A stretch of DNA of 64,000 nt from Coprococcus sp. OM04-5BH (GTDB lineage Bacteria > Bacillota > Clostridia > Lachnospirales > Lachnospiraceae). The notes beneath the pieces were generated by a model. The model was given only the letters and a program-made list of their open reading frames with translations, ran no database searches and had not been told where the DNA came from. The number at the start of each line of letters is the position of its first letter. The stretch's first letter is position 1. Positions 17,365 through 27,236 of the stretch are shown here, in pieces. The stretch covers positions 310,001 to 374,000 of the forward strand of contig NZ_QULM01000001.1 of assembly GCF_003482105.1 (NCBI RefSeq), in the 5' to 3' direction. A program made the position numbers and the translations under genes.

Positions 17365-19245
17365 TTACTTTCTCGACTTAAGATAAATAAGGAGCACTGT
17401 AACATCCGCAGGGCTTACGCCTGATATACGACTTGCCTGTCCTATGTTCTCAGGCTTTATGAGCATAAGCTTCTGCCTTGCCTCTTTCCTTAAATTTGTA
17501 ACATCATTGTAGTCAATATCCTCAGGTATCCTTCTGTTTTCAAGCTTCTTGAACTGATTTACCTGTTCCTTCTGCCTATCAATATATCCCTTGTATTTAA
17601 TGGATATATTGATCTGATCGATAACATCCTCCGGAAGCTCATTTCTCTCAGGATCGATAGGTGCTATCGCCTCATAAGAAAGCTCAGGTCTTCTGATAAG
17701 CTCTGAAAGGCTTGCGGCAGTCTTAAGAGTTGTGGATCCCATAGATGTAAGGAACTTCTGTATACTCTTATTTGCCCCTACCATTGTACTATCAAGTCTG
17801 TCTATCTCACTGTTGATAAGCTCCCTCTTATGGCAGAACTTCTTATATCTTTCATCATCTATAAGACCTATGTCATGACCTATATCCGTAAGTCTCAGGT
17901 CTGCGTTATCCTGTCTTAACAGCAGTCTGTACTCGGCACGGCTGGTCATCATTCTGTAAGGTTCCCTGGTTTCCTTTGTGACAAGATCATCAATAAGGAC
18001 TCCGATATATGCCTGGGATCTATCAAGCACGAGAGGATTTCTTCCGAGTATCTTAAGGGCAGCATTTATACCTGCCATAAGTCCCTGTACAGCAGCCTCC
18101 TCATAACCTGAGCTGCCGTTTATCTGTCCTGCTCCGTACAAGCCTGCCACATCCTTAAATTCCAGCGTAGGCTTAAGGTTAATGGCATTTATGCAGTCAT
18201 ACTCGATGGCATAGGCATTTCTCACGATCTTCGCATGTTCAAGTCCCTTCATGCTCCTTATCATTGCATATTGCACGTCCTCCGGAAGAGAAGATGACAT
18301 TCCGCCCATGTACATCTCATTTGTATTCTCACCCTCAGGTTCGATAAATATCTGATGTCTGTTCTTGTCAGGGAACTTCATGACCTTGTCCTCTATGGAA
18401 GGACAGTATCTTGGTCCTGTTCCTTCGATCACCCCTGAAAATAACGGTGAACGGCTTATGTTATTCCTTATGATCTCATGGGTTTCTTCATTTGTATAGC
18501 AAAGCCAACAGCTTATCTGGTCTCTCTTTATATCGTCCTCTGTGTTGGTAAATGAAAATGGCACTACATGCTCATCACCCTTTTGCTCCTCCATCTGGGT
18601 GAAATCAATGGATCTCTTATCAAGTCTTGCCGGCGTACCGGTCTTAAACCTTCGTATCTCTATTCCCACGTCACTCATTGACTGGGACAGGTGATTTGCA
18701 GCCATAAGTCCGTTTGGTCCTGTATGATTTACCACATCACCATATATGCATCTCGCCTTAAGATATGTACCTGTGGCAAGGATAACTGCCTTTGCATGGT
18801 ATATGGCACCTGAAAATGTCTTAACACCCACAACACTTCTTCCGTCCTCACCCAATATAAGCTCCGAAACCTCTGCCTGTCTCAAGGTAAGATTGTCAGT
18901 GTTCTCAAGAGTCTCCTTCATGGCTGCCGAATAATTCTTCTTGTCAGCCTGGGCACGGAGAGAGTGTACAGCAGGTCCCTTAGATGAATTTAACATCTTG
19001 GACTGGATGTATGTCTTATCAATGTTCTTGCCCATCTCACCGCCGAGAGCGTCAAGCTCCCTTACAAGATGTCCCTTGGAGCTTCCTCCTACATTGGGAT
19101 TACATGGCATCATGGCAACGCTGTCCATACTCACTGTAAATATTATTGTATTTAATCCAAGTCTTGCTGACGCCAGGGCAGCCTCACAGCCTGCATGTCC
19201 TGCACCAACTACAACCACATCATATTCTTCCTCTAAATAAGGCAT
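17365..19245 (-). CDS. mnmG: tRNA uridine-5-carboxymethylaminomethyl modification enzyme MnmG (GidA)
   Basis: This FAD-dependent partner of MnmE forms cmnm5U34 in tRNAs. The Rossmann motif [21 protein letters not shown] opens the protein, the family signature [12 protein letters not shown] lies mid-protein, and the C-terminal helical domain ends [20 protein letters not shown]. The frame is open to 19293, overlapping mnmE, but GGAGG stands 8 nt before the ATG at 19245 ([14 protein letters not shown]). That start gives 627 aa, the usual length, and leaves 22 nt after mnmE. Confidence 0.97.
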   Translation of the reverse strand: MPYLEEEYDVVVVGAGHAGCEAALASARLGLNTIIFTVSMDSVAMMPCNPNVGGSSKGHLVRELDALGGEMGKNIDKTYIQSKMLNSSKGPAVHSLRAQADKKNYSAAMKETLENTDNLTLRQAEVSELILGEDGRSVVGVKTFSGAIYHAKAVILATGTYLKARCIYGDVVNHTGPNGLMAANHLSQSMSDVGIEIRRFKTGTPARLDKRSIDFTQMEEQKGDEHVVPFSFTNTEDDIKRDQISCWLCYTNEETHEIIRNNISRSPLFSGVIEGTGPRYCPSIEDKVMKFPDKNRHQIFIEPEGENTNEMYMGGMSSSLPEDVQYAMIRSMKGLEHAKIVRNAYAIEYDCINAINLKPTLEFKDVAGLYGAGQINGSSGYEEAAVQGLMAGINAALKILGRNPLVLDRSQAYIGVLIDDLVTKETREPYRMMTSRAEYRLLLRQDNADLRLTDIGHDIGLIDDERYKKFCHKRELINSEIDRLDSTMVGANKSIQKFLTSMGSTTLKTAASLSELIRRPELSYEAIAPIDPERNELPEDVIDQINISIKYKGYIDRQKEQVNQFKKLENRRIPEDIDYNDVTNLRKEARQKLMLIKPENIGQASRISGVSPADVTVLLIYLKSRK

Positions 19246-19267
19246 TTCCATGTCCTCCAATTTTTTT

Positions 19268-20647
19268 TTACTTTCCCATACAGAACTCTTCAAATATTTT
19301 ATCTGCCAGATCGTCTCTCATGGTTTCACCGAGTATCATGCCAAGATGTTCATAGGCATCTAAAAGGTCTATTGAGAAGAAATCCTCCTCCATTCCCATG
19401 TCTATACTTTCTATAACCTTTGAAAGACTTTCTCTGGTCTTTATAAGCTCATCCTTGTGACGACTGTTGGTGATGTACAATTCATCATTGTACTGTAACT
19501 GTCCCGAAAAGAATTTGTCATTGAGAATGTTATACAATTCTTCCTTTCCGTCACCGTATTTTGCTGAGATTTCTATTATATCACCAGGTAATTCTTCACT
19601 TATCAACAACTTATCCACAACTACATCAAGGTCTGATTTATTGATCACTGTGATAACATTTCTGCCCTTAATGTGGCTTATTATCTGGCTGTCGTTATCA
19701 TCTAACTGTTTTGAGCCGTCTACAACATATAGAATTAAGTCTGCGTTATCCACATTCTTAAGAGCTTTATCCACACCTATCTTTTCCACAACATCATCTG
19801 TTGATCTTATTCCTGCTGTATCTACAATATTTAATATTATTCCGTTAATGTTGACAACTTCCTCAAGAGTATCCCTGGTAGTTCCCTCTATCTCAGTTAC
19901 TATAGCCCTGTCTTCCCCCAGTAAAAGGTTTAAAAGTGAGGACTTTCCGGCATTTGGCTTACCGGCGATCACAGTCTTTATCCCCTCCTTCAGGACTCTT
20001 CCGTTGTCATAAGTAGCTAACAATTTATCAACATTATCAACCATGTTATCCACAATAACACGCAGCTTCTGTGGATAACCCTCCAAACTATAATGTTCCG
20101 GATCATCCAATGCCGATTCTATAAATGCTGTATTGTAGAGTATGGTATCTCTCATCTCTGTTATCCTGTCTTTTAATTCTCCCTTTAACTGGACGAGAGA
20201 GGATTTCACTGCGAAATCATTCTTGGCATTTATTATGTCCATAACCGACTCTGCCTGTGACATATCTATCCTGCCGTTTAGAAAGGCTCTCTTGGTGAAT
20301 TCACCCGGTTCAGCGATTCTTGCTCCTGCTTTTATAACAGCCTCCAGAACCTCCTTTAACACATGGACACCTCCATGACATTGAAGCTCACATACATCCT
20401 CACAGGTATATGTATGAGGACCCTTCATAAGCAGAAGTATTCCCTCATCTATCATATTATCTCCGTCATACACACCACCAAATGCCGCAGTATAGCTCTT
20501 CATGGTCTTAACAACCTTTTTATCATTTGCAGGCTTAAAGACCTTTGAAGCTATATTTATGGCTTCTGAACCGCTTATTCTGATTATTCCTATACCCGCA
20601 TTTCCCATTCCTGTTGCAATGGCACATATGGTGTCAGTTAAAAACAT
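19268..20647 (-). CDS. mnmE: tRNA modification GTPase MnmE (TrmE)
   Basis: MnmE is a potassium-activated GTPase that dimerises and works with MnmG on U34 of tRNA. It has the N-terminal formyl-THF-binding domain ([22 protein letters not shown]) and the G domain, with G1 [12 protein letters not shown], the switch region [14 protein letters not shown] and NKSD. The C-terminal CMGK (Cys456) matches the family's CxGK. The 459-aa length is normal, and an AGGAG site precedes the ATG. The coding sequence contains five perfect DnaA-box 9-mers, described separately. A terminator separates it from jag, so it probably starts its own transcript. Confidence 0.97.
   Translation of the reverse strand: MFLTDTICAIATGMGNAGIGIIRISGSEAINIASKVFKPANDKKVVKTMKSYTAAFGGVYDGDNMIDEGILLLMKGPHTYTCEDVCELQCHGGVHVLKEVLEAVIKAGARIAEPGEFTKRAFLNGRIDMSQAESVMDIINAKNDFAVKSSLVQLKGELKDRITEMRDTILYNTAFIESALDDPEHYSLEGYPQKLRVIVDNMVDNVDKLLATYDNGRVLKEGIKTVIAGKPNAGKSSLLNLLLGEDRAIVTEIEGTTRDTLEEVVNINGIILNIVDTAGIRSTDDVVEKIGVDKALKNVDNADLILYVVDGSKQLDDNDSQIISHIKGRNVITVINKSDLDVVVDKLLISEELPGDIIEISAKYGDGKEELYNILNDKFFSGQLQYNDELYITNSRHKDELIKTRESLSKVIESIDMGMEEDFFSIDLLDAYEHLGMILGETMRDDLADKIFEEFCMGK
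19611..20078. promoter_or_regulatory. Cluster of five perfect DnaA boxes inside mnmE
   Basis: TTATCCACA occurs at 19611-19619, 19746-19754, 19767-19775 and 20046-20054, and its complement TGTGGATAA at 20070-20078. Several coincide with Val-Asp-Lys/Asn codons written GTG GAT AA, so part of the cluster may be a coding effect. Its density is higher than in the origin itself. Confidence 0.4.
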
Positions 20648-20885
20648 TTTTCTTCTCCTGTTGACTTAATATCATGTCAGATTTTTTCGAATTAATATTA
20701 ACACTAATCTGCAATATTAGTTAAACCTGGCACATCTGATTAAAAATCCTGTAAAATTACACACGAAATCATTATATTACTTATATTATTTCTAATCAAT
20801 CTCAATTTACTAAAAAGCCATGGTGCAAATTTACTAATTTACAAAAGCTGCCATATATATTTTCAAAATAAGATTCTAATAAATA

Positions 20886-20960
20886 AAAGAAGCCTTCCAC
20901 ATCTCAACATATGATAATTTCTATCACATATCGATCAATGAAAGGCTTTCCTTTATTTTA
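20886..20960 (-). terminator. Terminator after jag
   Basis: On the minus strand AAGCCTT (20948-20942) pairs with AAGGCTT (20896-20890) around a long loop and runs into CTTTTATTT. It lies about 50 nt after the jag stop. The rest of the 358-bp gap (20648-20885) is AT-rich; I see only a possible mnmE leader there. Confidence 0.7.
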
Positions 20961-21005
20961 TCTTTATATCGACTTAATATACTTTCTTACAGAATATATT
21001 ATTGA

Positions 21006-21641
21006 TTATCTTCTGTCATACTTCTTTAAGTATACTATTACCTTACGATATGGTTCTTCACCTTCACTCTTTGTAGCTACATACTTATCATTCTGTAATG
21101 TTGAGTGGATTATTCTTCTCTCGTAAGGATTCATTGGCTCAAGGGCAAATGATCTCTTTGTTCTCTTTACCTTGAATGCAATGTTCTTTGCAAGATTTTC
21201 AAGTGTTTCTTTTCTTCTTGCTCTGTAGTTCTCTGTGTCAAGCTTAACCTTGATGTAAGACTCGCTCTTCTTATTTACAGCAAGTCTGATAAGATACTGA
21301 AGAGCATCTAATGTCTGACCTCTCTTGCCGATAAGGATACCCATATCTGAACCTTCAAGGTCAATGTTCATCTCACCTTCAATGTCATCGTAATCAATAT
21401 TGATCTTAGCTTCAATGCCCATGGCATCAAGCATGCTTGCAATATATTCTTTGATCTCATCTACGAAGGTTTTCTTCTTTCTTGCCTTTATTATACAAGG
21501 CTTAGCACCGATACCGATAAATCCCTTGCTTGCTTCACTTACTACTTCATATTCTATTGACTCAATAGGACAGCCGAATTCAAGTGATGCATTAGTGAGT
21601 GCCTCGTCCTTGGTCTTAGCTTTGAACTCAACGAATTCCAT
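21006..21641 (-). CDS. jag: Jag/KhpB (EloR) RNA-binding protein
   Basis: This cytosolic RNA-binding protein has three domains: Jag-N (about residues 1-50, MEFVEFKAKTKDEALTNA), a KH domain with the GKRGQTLDALQYL loop, and a C-terminal R3H domain (ERRIIH). In streptococci KhpB/EloR binds RNA with KhpA and influences cell elongation. The 211-aa length fits. Its ATG overlaps the yidC stop by one base (TAATG), so the two are translationally coupled. Confidence 0.95.
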   Translation of the reverse strand: MEFVEFKAKTKDEALTNASLEFGCPIESIEYEVVSEASKGFIGIGAKPCIIKARKKKTFVDEIKEYIASMLDAMGIEAKINIDYDDIEGEMNIDLEGSDMGILIGKRGQTLDALQYLIRLAVNKKSESYIKVKLDTENYRARRKETLENLAKNIAFKVKRTKRSFALEPMNPYERRIIHSTLQNDKYVATKSEGEEPYRKVIVYLKKYDRR

Positions 21642-23014
21642 TATTTCTTTCCTCCATTATCATTGCTCTTTTTGTCACCATACTGGAGCATGATATTTGC
21701 TTTTGAACCTATACTTCCCTGCTTATACTTTACATTACCCCTGTTATTAAGTGCTTCATTTTCAGCACTTGACGCTGAGTTGACGTAGTTCTTTAATCTT
21801 GTACTTGCATTTCTGTTAATGGTCTGTGCCTGGTCTCCCTCAGCACTTACATTACCATTCTGTGCATCCATCATCTTCTCGTAGAAAGATTTCTTGTTAG
21901 GATGTTTTGCCTTACGCTTTGCTTCCTTAAGAGCAGCCTTTGTTTCACACTTCTTAAGCAGTTCCTCAACATCACAATTGTTGTAGTGATGATTGATTAT
22001 CATCTGGGTGATAAGAGTTATTATTGCACCGAGAATCCAATAAATACCAATAGCTATAGGAAGGTTAATACAGAAGAATAATGACATGATAGGCATCATG
22101 TAAGTCATACTCTTCATCATACCTGCAGACTGTGCTGTCTGAGGATCTGATGCATTGTTCATTACTGCATTATTTGCTGCCATTGAATACTTAGAACTTA
22201 TAAACTGGAATAAAGCTGCAAGTATTGGGATGATAAGTGCAAATGAAAGCTTCCATCCCGGTGCATCTGTAATATTCAATCCAAAACAATTATTCATGTT
22301 ATTGAACTGTTGCACAGCACTGTTTACAGCATCGGTATTTGATCCAAAGTTAAAGGCATCCATCACCTGATGCCAGTCTGTTGATGACATCTTATCAAGA
22401 ACATCAATCACACTATTATCTGATGGTATTCCATTTCCGGCATTCTTCATCATTATGGAAGCATACTGTGAAGCTGTTGAAACAGCACCTACATTGTCTG
22501 TGGCAATTTTATTAATCATCTCATAATAATTATCAGGTGCTGCTGTCTTAATATACCCAAGAACTTCCTGATATTTTATCAACATATCTGATACATAAAC
22601 AGGAATATTCTGAATGACTCTGTACAGACCGTAGAATACAGGAAGCTGAATAAGAGTTGGAAGACATCCTGAAGTAAGACTTACACCGTATTTCTTCTGG
22701 ATCTTCTGTGTCTCCTGATTTTTCTTCATGAGAGATTCCTGATCTGTCTTGCCATTATATTTCTTAGTTGCTTTCTTAATCTCAGGCTGTATAAAACTCA
22801 TAATCTTTGATGATTTCTGCTGCTTAAAGTTAAGAGGGAATAAACACGCTCTTATAAAGAAAGTAAACAGAATAACGCAGACTGTAAGATTTACATAGTT
22901 GAAACCCATTGCCTTGGTTATCAACTCAACGAACTTATAGATAAGTTCAAAGATGTTACCGAATAACCAGCAAATAGGTCCGAGAATAAGACCATCTTCC
23001 GCTGTTAGAAACAT
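21641..23014 (-). CDS. yidC: YidC/Oxa1-family membrane protein insertase
   Basis: YidC inserts and folds membrane proteins, alone or with SecYEG. The protein has an N-terminal hydrophobic segment and several transmembrane helices. Visible conserved stretches are PLNFKQQKSSKIMSFIQPEI, the core LPTLIQLPVFYGLYRVI with its flanking polar residues, and MSLFFCINLPIAIGIYWI. A Lys/Ala/Ser-rich cytosolic tail follows. At 457 aa it is longer than Bacillus SpoIIIJ because of an internal extracytoplasmic insert (about residues 160-230) and the tail. It lies 12 nt after yidD and overlaps jag. Confidence 0.96.
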   Translation of the reverse strand: MFLTAEDGLILGPICWLFGNIFELIYKFVELITKAMGFNYVNLTVCVILFTFFIRACLFPLNFKQQKSSKIMSFIQPEIKKATKKYNGKTDQESLMKKNQETQKIQKKYGVSLTSGCLPTLIQLPVFYGLYRVIQNIPVYVSDMLIKYQEVLGYIKTAAPDNYYEMINKIATDNVGAVSTASQYASIMMKNAGNGIPSDNSVIDVLDKMSSTDWHQVMDAFNFGSNTDAVNSAVQQFNNMNNCFGLNITDAPGWKLSFALIIPILAALFQFISSKYSMAANNAVMNNASDPQTAQSAGMMKSMTYMMPIMSLFFCINLPIAIGIYWILGAIITLITQMIINHHYNNCDVEELLKKCETKAALKEAKRKAKHPNKKSFYEKMMDAQNGNVSAEGDQAQTINRNASTRLKNYVNSASSAENEALNNRGNVKYKQGSIGSKANIMLQYGDKKSNDNGGKK

Positions 23015-23025
23015 TTTGTCCTCCT

Positions 23026-23238
23026 TTATGGAACTGGATCGTATCCTCCTTTAGAAAAAGGATTACATCTGAGTATTCTCCAGATTGCCAAAAGGCTTCC
23101 TTTAATCACCCCATGCTTCTGCAATGCCTCTATAGCATATTGAGAGCATGTAGGAAAATACTTACAAGTACCATGTTTTTTTAATCCTGATAGGTACTTC
23201 TGATAAAATCTGATTAAACCAATTAACAATTTTTTCAT
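23026..23238 (-). CDS. yidD: Membrane protein insertion efficiency factor YidD
   Basis: YidD is a small membrane-associated protein that assists YidC-dependent insertion. The conserved core is [26 protein letters not shown], a Cys-containing signature, and [13 protein letters not shown] ends the protein. I chose the ATG at 23238 (70 aa), with GGTGAT about 5 nt upstream, over the in-frame GTG at 23247. It sits between rnpA and yidC in the standard order. Confidence 0.95.
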   Translation of the reverse strand: MKKLLIGLIRFYQKYLSGLKKHGTCKYFPTCSQYAIEALQKHGVIKGSLLAIWRILRCNPFSKGGYDPVP

Positions 23239-23258
23239 TTTGATCACCGTATATGAAC

Positions 23259-23603
23259 TTATTTTTCCTTTTTTACAATTCTTTTAAGTCCAAGCAAATG
23301 AATCATAGCACTTTCTATGTCTCTGTATTTCTTGTCATATGCTCCGGCTCTGGCTACGAACACAATGTCATAGCCCTTGTCAATCTTGTCCATGTTTAAT
23401 CGGTATGCTTCTCTAATTAATCTGGTTACCCTGTGTCTTACCACACTATTTCCAACTTTTTTACTAACAGAGATTCCAATTCTATTATATCCCAAGCAGT
23501 TGTCTCTCAGGTACATTATTAAATATTTGTTGGCAACCGAATTTTTTGTATTATATACACTGCCAAACTCTCTGCTGTTTTTTAACGTAATAAAATTACT
23601 CAT
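23259..23603 (-). CDS. rnpA: Ribonuclease P protein component
   Basis: RnpA is the protein subunit that helps RNase P RNA bind pre-tRNA leaders. The basic 114-aa product carries the family's RNR-like motif [15 protein letters not shown], preceded by [11 protein letters not shown]. The C-terminal stretch [20 protein letters not shown] is typical. It lies 217 nt downstream of rpmH, a larger gap than usual, filled by the candidate structured element at 23641-23760. Confidence 0.96.
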   Translation of the reverse strand: MSNFITLKNSREFGSVYNTKNSVANKYLIMYLRDNCLGYNRIGISVSKKVGNSVVRHRVTRLIREAYRLNMDKIDKGYDIVFVARAGAYDKKYRDIESAMIHLLGLKRIVKKEK

Positions 23604-23640
23604 ATAACCACCGAATCTTACTTAATTAGAAAAACTGGAT

Positions 23641-23760
23641 CAGCAACCATTTGTAATTGCCTGTTTGGTATCGCCCCCTCATATTCATTCGGCGGCATTT
23701 CGTCAGCACCATTCTAAATATGTCTTCGACACTTGGTGCTTCCTACGGCAAGGGTTGCTG
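23641..23760. ncRNA. Candidate structured RNA in the rpmH-rnpA gap
   Basis: CAGCAACC (23641-23648) pairs perfectly with GGTTGCTG (23753-23760). Inside lie TTGCC/GGCAA (23657-23661 with 23747-23751), CGCC/GGCG (23672-23675 with 23691-23694) and AGCACC/GGTGCT (23705-23710 with 23735-23740). The last encloses TGTC-TTC-GACA (23721-23731). All helices are nested, giving a closed multi-branch fold of 120 nt with no ORF. The minus strand would be transcribed with rpmH/rnpA. I do not recognise a known riboswitch or RNA family. Confidence 0.5.
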
Positions 23761-23798
23761 CGGCGTAACGATGTCACAGACATCATTACAACAACAAT

Positions 23799-23822
23799 AA
23801 AAGGTCACAACCATGTGACCTT
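23799..23822 (-). terminator. Hairpin at the end of rpmH
   Basis: AAGGTCACA and TGTGACCTT form a perfect 9-bp stem with a 4-nt loop, overlapping the rpmH stop. On the minus strand it is followed by TTATTGTTGTT, a weak U-tract, so it may be a terminator or a processing/attenuation hairpin ahead of rnpA. Confidence 0.55.
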
Positions 23823-23955
23823 ATGCTGATAACTTCTTTCTTCCTTTAGCTCTTCTTGCGGCCAATACCTTTCTGCCATTAGCAGTGCTCATTCTCTTTC
23901 TGAAACCGTGAACCTTAGATCTCTGTCTCTTCTTTGGCTGGAATGTCATCTTCAT
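23821..23955 (-). CDS. rpmH: 50S ribosomal protein L34
   Basis: A 44-aa, very basic protein translated from the minus strand begins [18 protein letters not shown] and ends [10 protein letters not shown], the universal L34 pattern. The ATG at 23955 is preceded by GGAGG at 9 nt; an in-frame ATG two codons earlier is too close to that site. L34 is a component of the large ribosomal subunit and marks the left border of oriC in most bacteria. It is transcribed away from dnaA. Confidence 0.97.
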   Translation of the reverse strand: MKMTFQPKKRQRSKVHGFRKRMSTANGRKVLAARRAKGRKKLSA

Positions 23956-24089
23956 ATCCATACTCCTCCTTTCTCATAAAAATTACCTTGTCCATTATAT
24001 TGAAATACCCGGTAATCGTCAAGCTATTTTTAAAATATTGACAATTTTGTTTCAAATTACCATAATTTCATCTTTTGATTTACATAAAT

Positions 24090-24121
24090 TTATCCACAAA
24101 ATGTTTATAACTTGTGGATAA
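24090..24121. promoter_or_regulatory. Two perfect inverted DnaA boxes
   Basis: TTATCCACA at 24090-24098 and its complement TGTGGATAA at 24113-24121 face each other 14 nt apart. Both are exact matches to the DnaA-box consensus. Confidence 0.9.
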
Positions 24122-24375
24122 CTCATTGATAATGTGTTTATTTTTTTTATCAAATCAACATTTTAAGCCTTTTGCTCCATTATAAACATATTTTTTTATT
24201 ATATTAATTACTTAACATAAATTATGTTACATAAATATTACAAAACCTGTTTTTTTATATTTCTTCTTTAATTTTTTCTTCCATATAATATACATTTCAT
24301 TGTAAATTATTAGAAGATCCACTTTTATTGATCATTATCCACTCTTCAATTACTGGTTCAAATACATGAATAAAC

Positions 24376-24404
24376 TTGAAATCGGCACCCGTTTGTTATA
24401 GAAT
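24376..24404 (+). promoter_or_regulatory. Promoter of dnaA
   Basis: TTGAAA (24376-24381), 17 nt, TAGAAT (24399-24404). It lies 54 nt before the dnaA start and just downstream of the near-consensus DnaA box at 24335, which allows autoregulation. Confidence 0.6.
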
Positions 24405-24457
24405 ATAAGTATCTGTTTCTATGTCTAATTATCAACGAAAGGACCAATTTTTACATT

Positions 24458-25822
24458 ATGAAAGAGAAAATTTTGTCAAAATGGGATGAGATTTTAAATA
24501 CCCTTGAATCGGGATATGACCTCTCCCACATACTTATTAATACTTGGATAAAACCCTTAACAATATATAAGGTTGAAGGAAAAACCGTATATTTTGTTGT
24601 TGATGAGAAATTTGGACAGAGAGGTGTAGATTTCATTAAAAACAGATCTTACGATATTCTCCTTGCTTCAGCAATAAGGGAAGTACTTAACGATAGTTCC
24701 GTTGAAGTGATAGTAACTCTTGCCAGTGATTTTAATACAGATAAATCCCAGGCAGCTCCTGCCCTTAAGCAGGACTATTCAATAAACAAGGGAAACCTCA
24801 ATCCAAAGTACACATTTGACACCTTTATTGTAGGTGAAAGCAATAAACATGCCTATGCAACATGCATAGCTGTTGCAGATTCTCCGGGACAGGATAAGTT
24901 TAATCCTCTTTTCTTATATGGAGGAGCAGGACTTGGCAAGACACATCTTATGCAGTCTATTGCCCATTACATAATGGAAAATAACCGAAGCATGAATGTT
25001 CTCTATGTTCCTTCAAATACATTTACAAATGAAATCGTAGAGGCAATAAAAAAGAATAAAACACAGGAATTCAGAGATAAATACAGAACTGTAGATGTAC
25101 TTCTTATTGATGATATCCAGTACCTTATAGGTAAGGAAAGTACCCAGCAGGAATTCTTTGATACCTTCAATACCCTTCATGATGAAGGAAAACAGATCAT
25201 ACTTTCATCAGATAAACCTCCTAGAGAGATCAAGACTCTTGATGAAAGATATCGTTCAAGATTTGAATGGGGTGTTCCTATTGATATCCATGCTCCTGAT
25301 TATGAAACAAGAATGGCTATCCTTAAGAACAAGGTTGAGATGGATCACCTGGATAATATAGACGAGAATATACTTGAATATATAGCTGACAATATCACAT
25401 ACAATGTAAGAGCCTTAGAGGGTGCCCTTAACAAGTTAAGTGTATTCTCAGAGCTTGGAAAGACTCATATATCCCTTGAAAAGGCAAAGGATATACTTAA
25501 GGATCACATATCAAAGGAAGGAACAGTTTCCATTACTCCGGAACTTATTATCAATGTAGTTTCAGAGCACACAGGAATATCAGTTGAAGATATAAAGTCA
25601 ACAAAAAGAACAAAAGATATCTCCAATGCAAGACAGGTTGCCATGTATCTGTGCAGAAAGTACACAGTAAACGGTCTTAAGACCATAGGTAACTTCTTTG
25701 GAGGAAAGGATCACTCAACTGTCATGAGCAATATCAAGAAGGTTGAGCAGAAGCTTTCCGAGGATTCAGAATTTGCAGCAGATATAGATGCAATAACCAA
25801 AAAAATAAGTCCTTCATCATAA
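24458..25822 (+). CDS. dnaA: Chromosomal replication initiator DnaA
   Basis: DnaA binds DnaA boxes and melts oriC. The 454-aa protein has domain I (residues 1-80), a short linker and an AAA+ domain with Walker A GGAGLGKTH (about 155-163) and Walker B VLLIDDIQYL. A C-terminal helix-turn-helix carries the signature GGKDHSTVMSNI. An AAAGGA ribosome site lies somewhat far (about 15 nt) from the ATG, but no closer start exists. Divergent rpmH and downstream dnaN give the canonical context. Confidence 0.98.
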   Translation: MKEKILSKWDEILNTLESGYDLSHILINTWIKPLTIYKVEGKTVYFVVDEKFGQRGVDFIKNRSYDILLASAIREVLNDSSVEVIVTLASDFNTDKSQAAPALKQDYSINKGNLNPKYTFDTFIVGESNKHAYATCIAVADSPGQDKFNPLFLYGGAGLGKTHLMQSIAHYIMENNRSMNVLYVPSNTFTNEIVEAIKKNKTQEFRDKYRTVDVLLIDDIQYLIGKESTQQEFFDTFNTLHDEGKQIILSSDKPPREIKTLDERYRSRFEWGVPIDIHAPDYETRMAILKNKVEMDHLDNIDENILEYIADNITYNVRALEGALNKLSVFSELGKTHISLEKAKDILKDHISKEGTVSITPELIINVVSEHTGISVEDIKSTKRTKDISNARQVAMYLCRKYTVNGLKTIGNFFGGKDHSTVMSNIKKVEQKLSEDSEFAADIDAITKKISPSS

Positions 25823-26102
25823 TATTTATCCACATATGGTGTTTATATTAATGATGATTAGTATGTATAACCTGTTGAAAACTCATTTTAAATGATTTTT
25901 CCTCAAAATTGACAATGTTTATAACCCCCATGGTAATAAACATCAATCTATTGATTAACAACATTTATACATGGCAGATAATTCCTTTATTTTCAAGGGG
26001 TTCGGGAATTATCAACACTTACAATACCCCTACTACTATTACTACTATAATATTATTAATTAAATGAGATGCACACGGTGCCTGAAAGGAGTTATAAACA
26101 TT
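25823..26102 (+). other. dnaA-dnaN gap, second part of a bipartite origin
   Basis: A perfect DnaA box TTATCCACA lies at 25826-25834, directly after the dnaA stop, followed by AT-rich DNA. By analogy with Bacillus, where oriC is split by dnaA, this may be the unwinding-side half. AAAGGAG for dnaN closes the gap. Confidence 0.5.
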
Positions 26103-27215
26103 ATGAAAATTTCATGTATGAAGAACAGTTTTCTCCAGGGAATAAATATTGTTATGAAAGCTGTATCTAACAAAACTACTCATCCTATTCTTTCATGTAT
26201 ACTGATTGAAGCAGCAAATGGCAAGATCAAGCTCACTGCAAATGATATGGAGATAGGAATTGAAAGTTACATAAAGGGAAACGTTACAGAGGAAGGAAAG
26301 GTTGCCTTAGATGCCAAGCTTCTCTCAGACATTATAAAGAAATTCCCTGACAGTGAAGTTTTTATAGATGTAAATGAAGATTTTAAGACAACCTTAAGAT
26401 GTGAGAAGTCCAAGTTCGTTCTTTCAGGTAAGTCAGGAGATGACTTCGCAAGCCTTCCTGAGGTTGCAAAGAATAAGTGTGTAACAATTTCACAGTATAC
26501 TTTAAGAGAGATAATCAACCAGACTATCTTCTCAATTTCAGATAACGAGAATAATAAGCTTATGACAGGAGAGCTTATTGAGGTAAATAATAATATTCTC
26601 AGCATAGTTTCCCTTGACGGTCACAGAATTTCCATAAGAAAGGTAAGACTTAAGGGAATAAACAATGATGTTAAGGTTGTTGTACCGGGTAAGTCTCTCT
26701 CTGATATAAGCAAGATAATAAACGGCGGAATTGATGATGAAGTAAAGATATACTTTAACGAGAATAATGTATTATTCTGTTTCAACGATACAAAGGTTGT
26801 TTCAAGACTTATTGAGGGTGAATATTTCAGAATAAACAGCATGCTTTCAGTTGATTATGAAATAAAAATAACCGCAAATAAGAGAGACCTTCTTAATTCC
26901 ATAGACAGAGCTTCCATCATGATAAAGGAATCAGACAAGAAGCCTATCAAGCTTTCCATAGAGGATGATCTTCTCAGATTAAAGATAGATTCCCTTGTAG
27001 GATCAAACACTGAAGAGGTTGAGATAAAAAAGGAAGGTGCAAATCTTATTATTGGATTTAATCCTAAATTCCTTATGGATGCTTTAAGAGTAATTGATGA
27101 TGAAGAGATAACTATCTACATGAACAACAAGAAGGCACCTTGTCTTATTAAGGATGAGCAGGAAAGTTATCTGTACCTGATTCTTCCAATGGGAATAAAT
27201 GATAGTGTAGATTGA
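26103..27215 (+). CDS. dnaN: DNA polymerase III beta subunit (sliding clamp)
   Basis: DnaN is the ring clamp that tethers the replicase and recruits repair and regulatory proteins. The 370-aa product has the usual three-domain clamp pattern, with TTHPILSCILIEA near the start and a YLILPM-type C-terminal end (YLYLILPMGIND). The frame is open from 26064, but the ATG at 26103 (MKISCMKNSFLQGINIVMKAVSNKTT) has AAAGGAG at good spacing and matches the family start. yaaA follows after 21 nt. Confidence 0.97.
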   Translation: MKISCMKNSFLQGINIVMKAVSNKTTHPILSCILIEAANGKIKLTANDMEIGIESYIKGNVTEEGKVALDAKLLSDIIKKFPDSEVFIDVNEDFKTTLRCEKSKFVLSGKSGDDFASLPEVAKNKCVTISQYTLREIINQTIFSISDNENNKLMTGELIEVNNNILSIVSLDGHRISIRKVRLKGINNDVKVVVPGKSLSDISKIINGGIDDEVKIYFNENNVLFCFNDTKVVSRLIEGEYFRINSMLSVDYEIKITANKRDLLNSIDRASIMIKESDKKPIKLSIEDDLLRLKIDSLVGSNTEEVEIKKEGANLIIGFNPKFLMDALRVIDDEEITIYMNNKKAPCLIKDEQESYLYLILPMGINDSVD

Positions 27216-27236
27216 TCTGATTGAAAGGCAGAAAAG

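Larger units (their letters stand above)
23956..24457. other. oriC, main part (rpmH-dnaA gap)
   Basis: This 502-bp gap lies between divergent rpmH and dnaA. It has two perfect DnaA boxes at 24090-24121, a near box TTATCCACT at 24335-24343, and a very AT-rich stretch at about 24122-24330 that would suit unwinding. It also holds the dnaA promoter. Origin function follows from this standard arrangement; it was not tested. Confidence 0.85.

Noticed and set aside
23956..24457. Possible additional genes in the origin gap
   Set aside because: Very AT-rich with stops in all frames; the DnaA boxes and dnaA promoter account for it.
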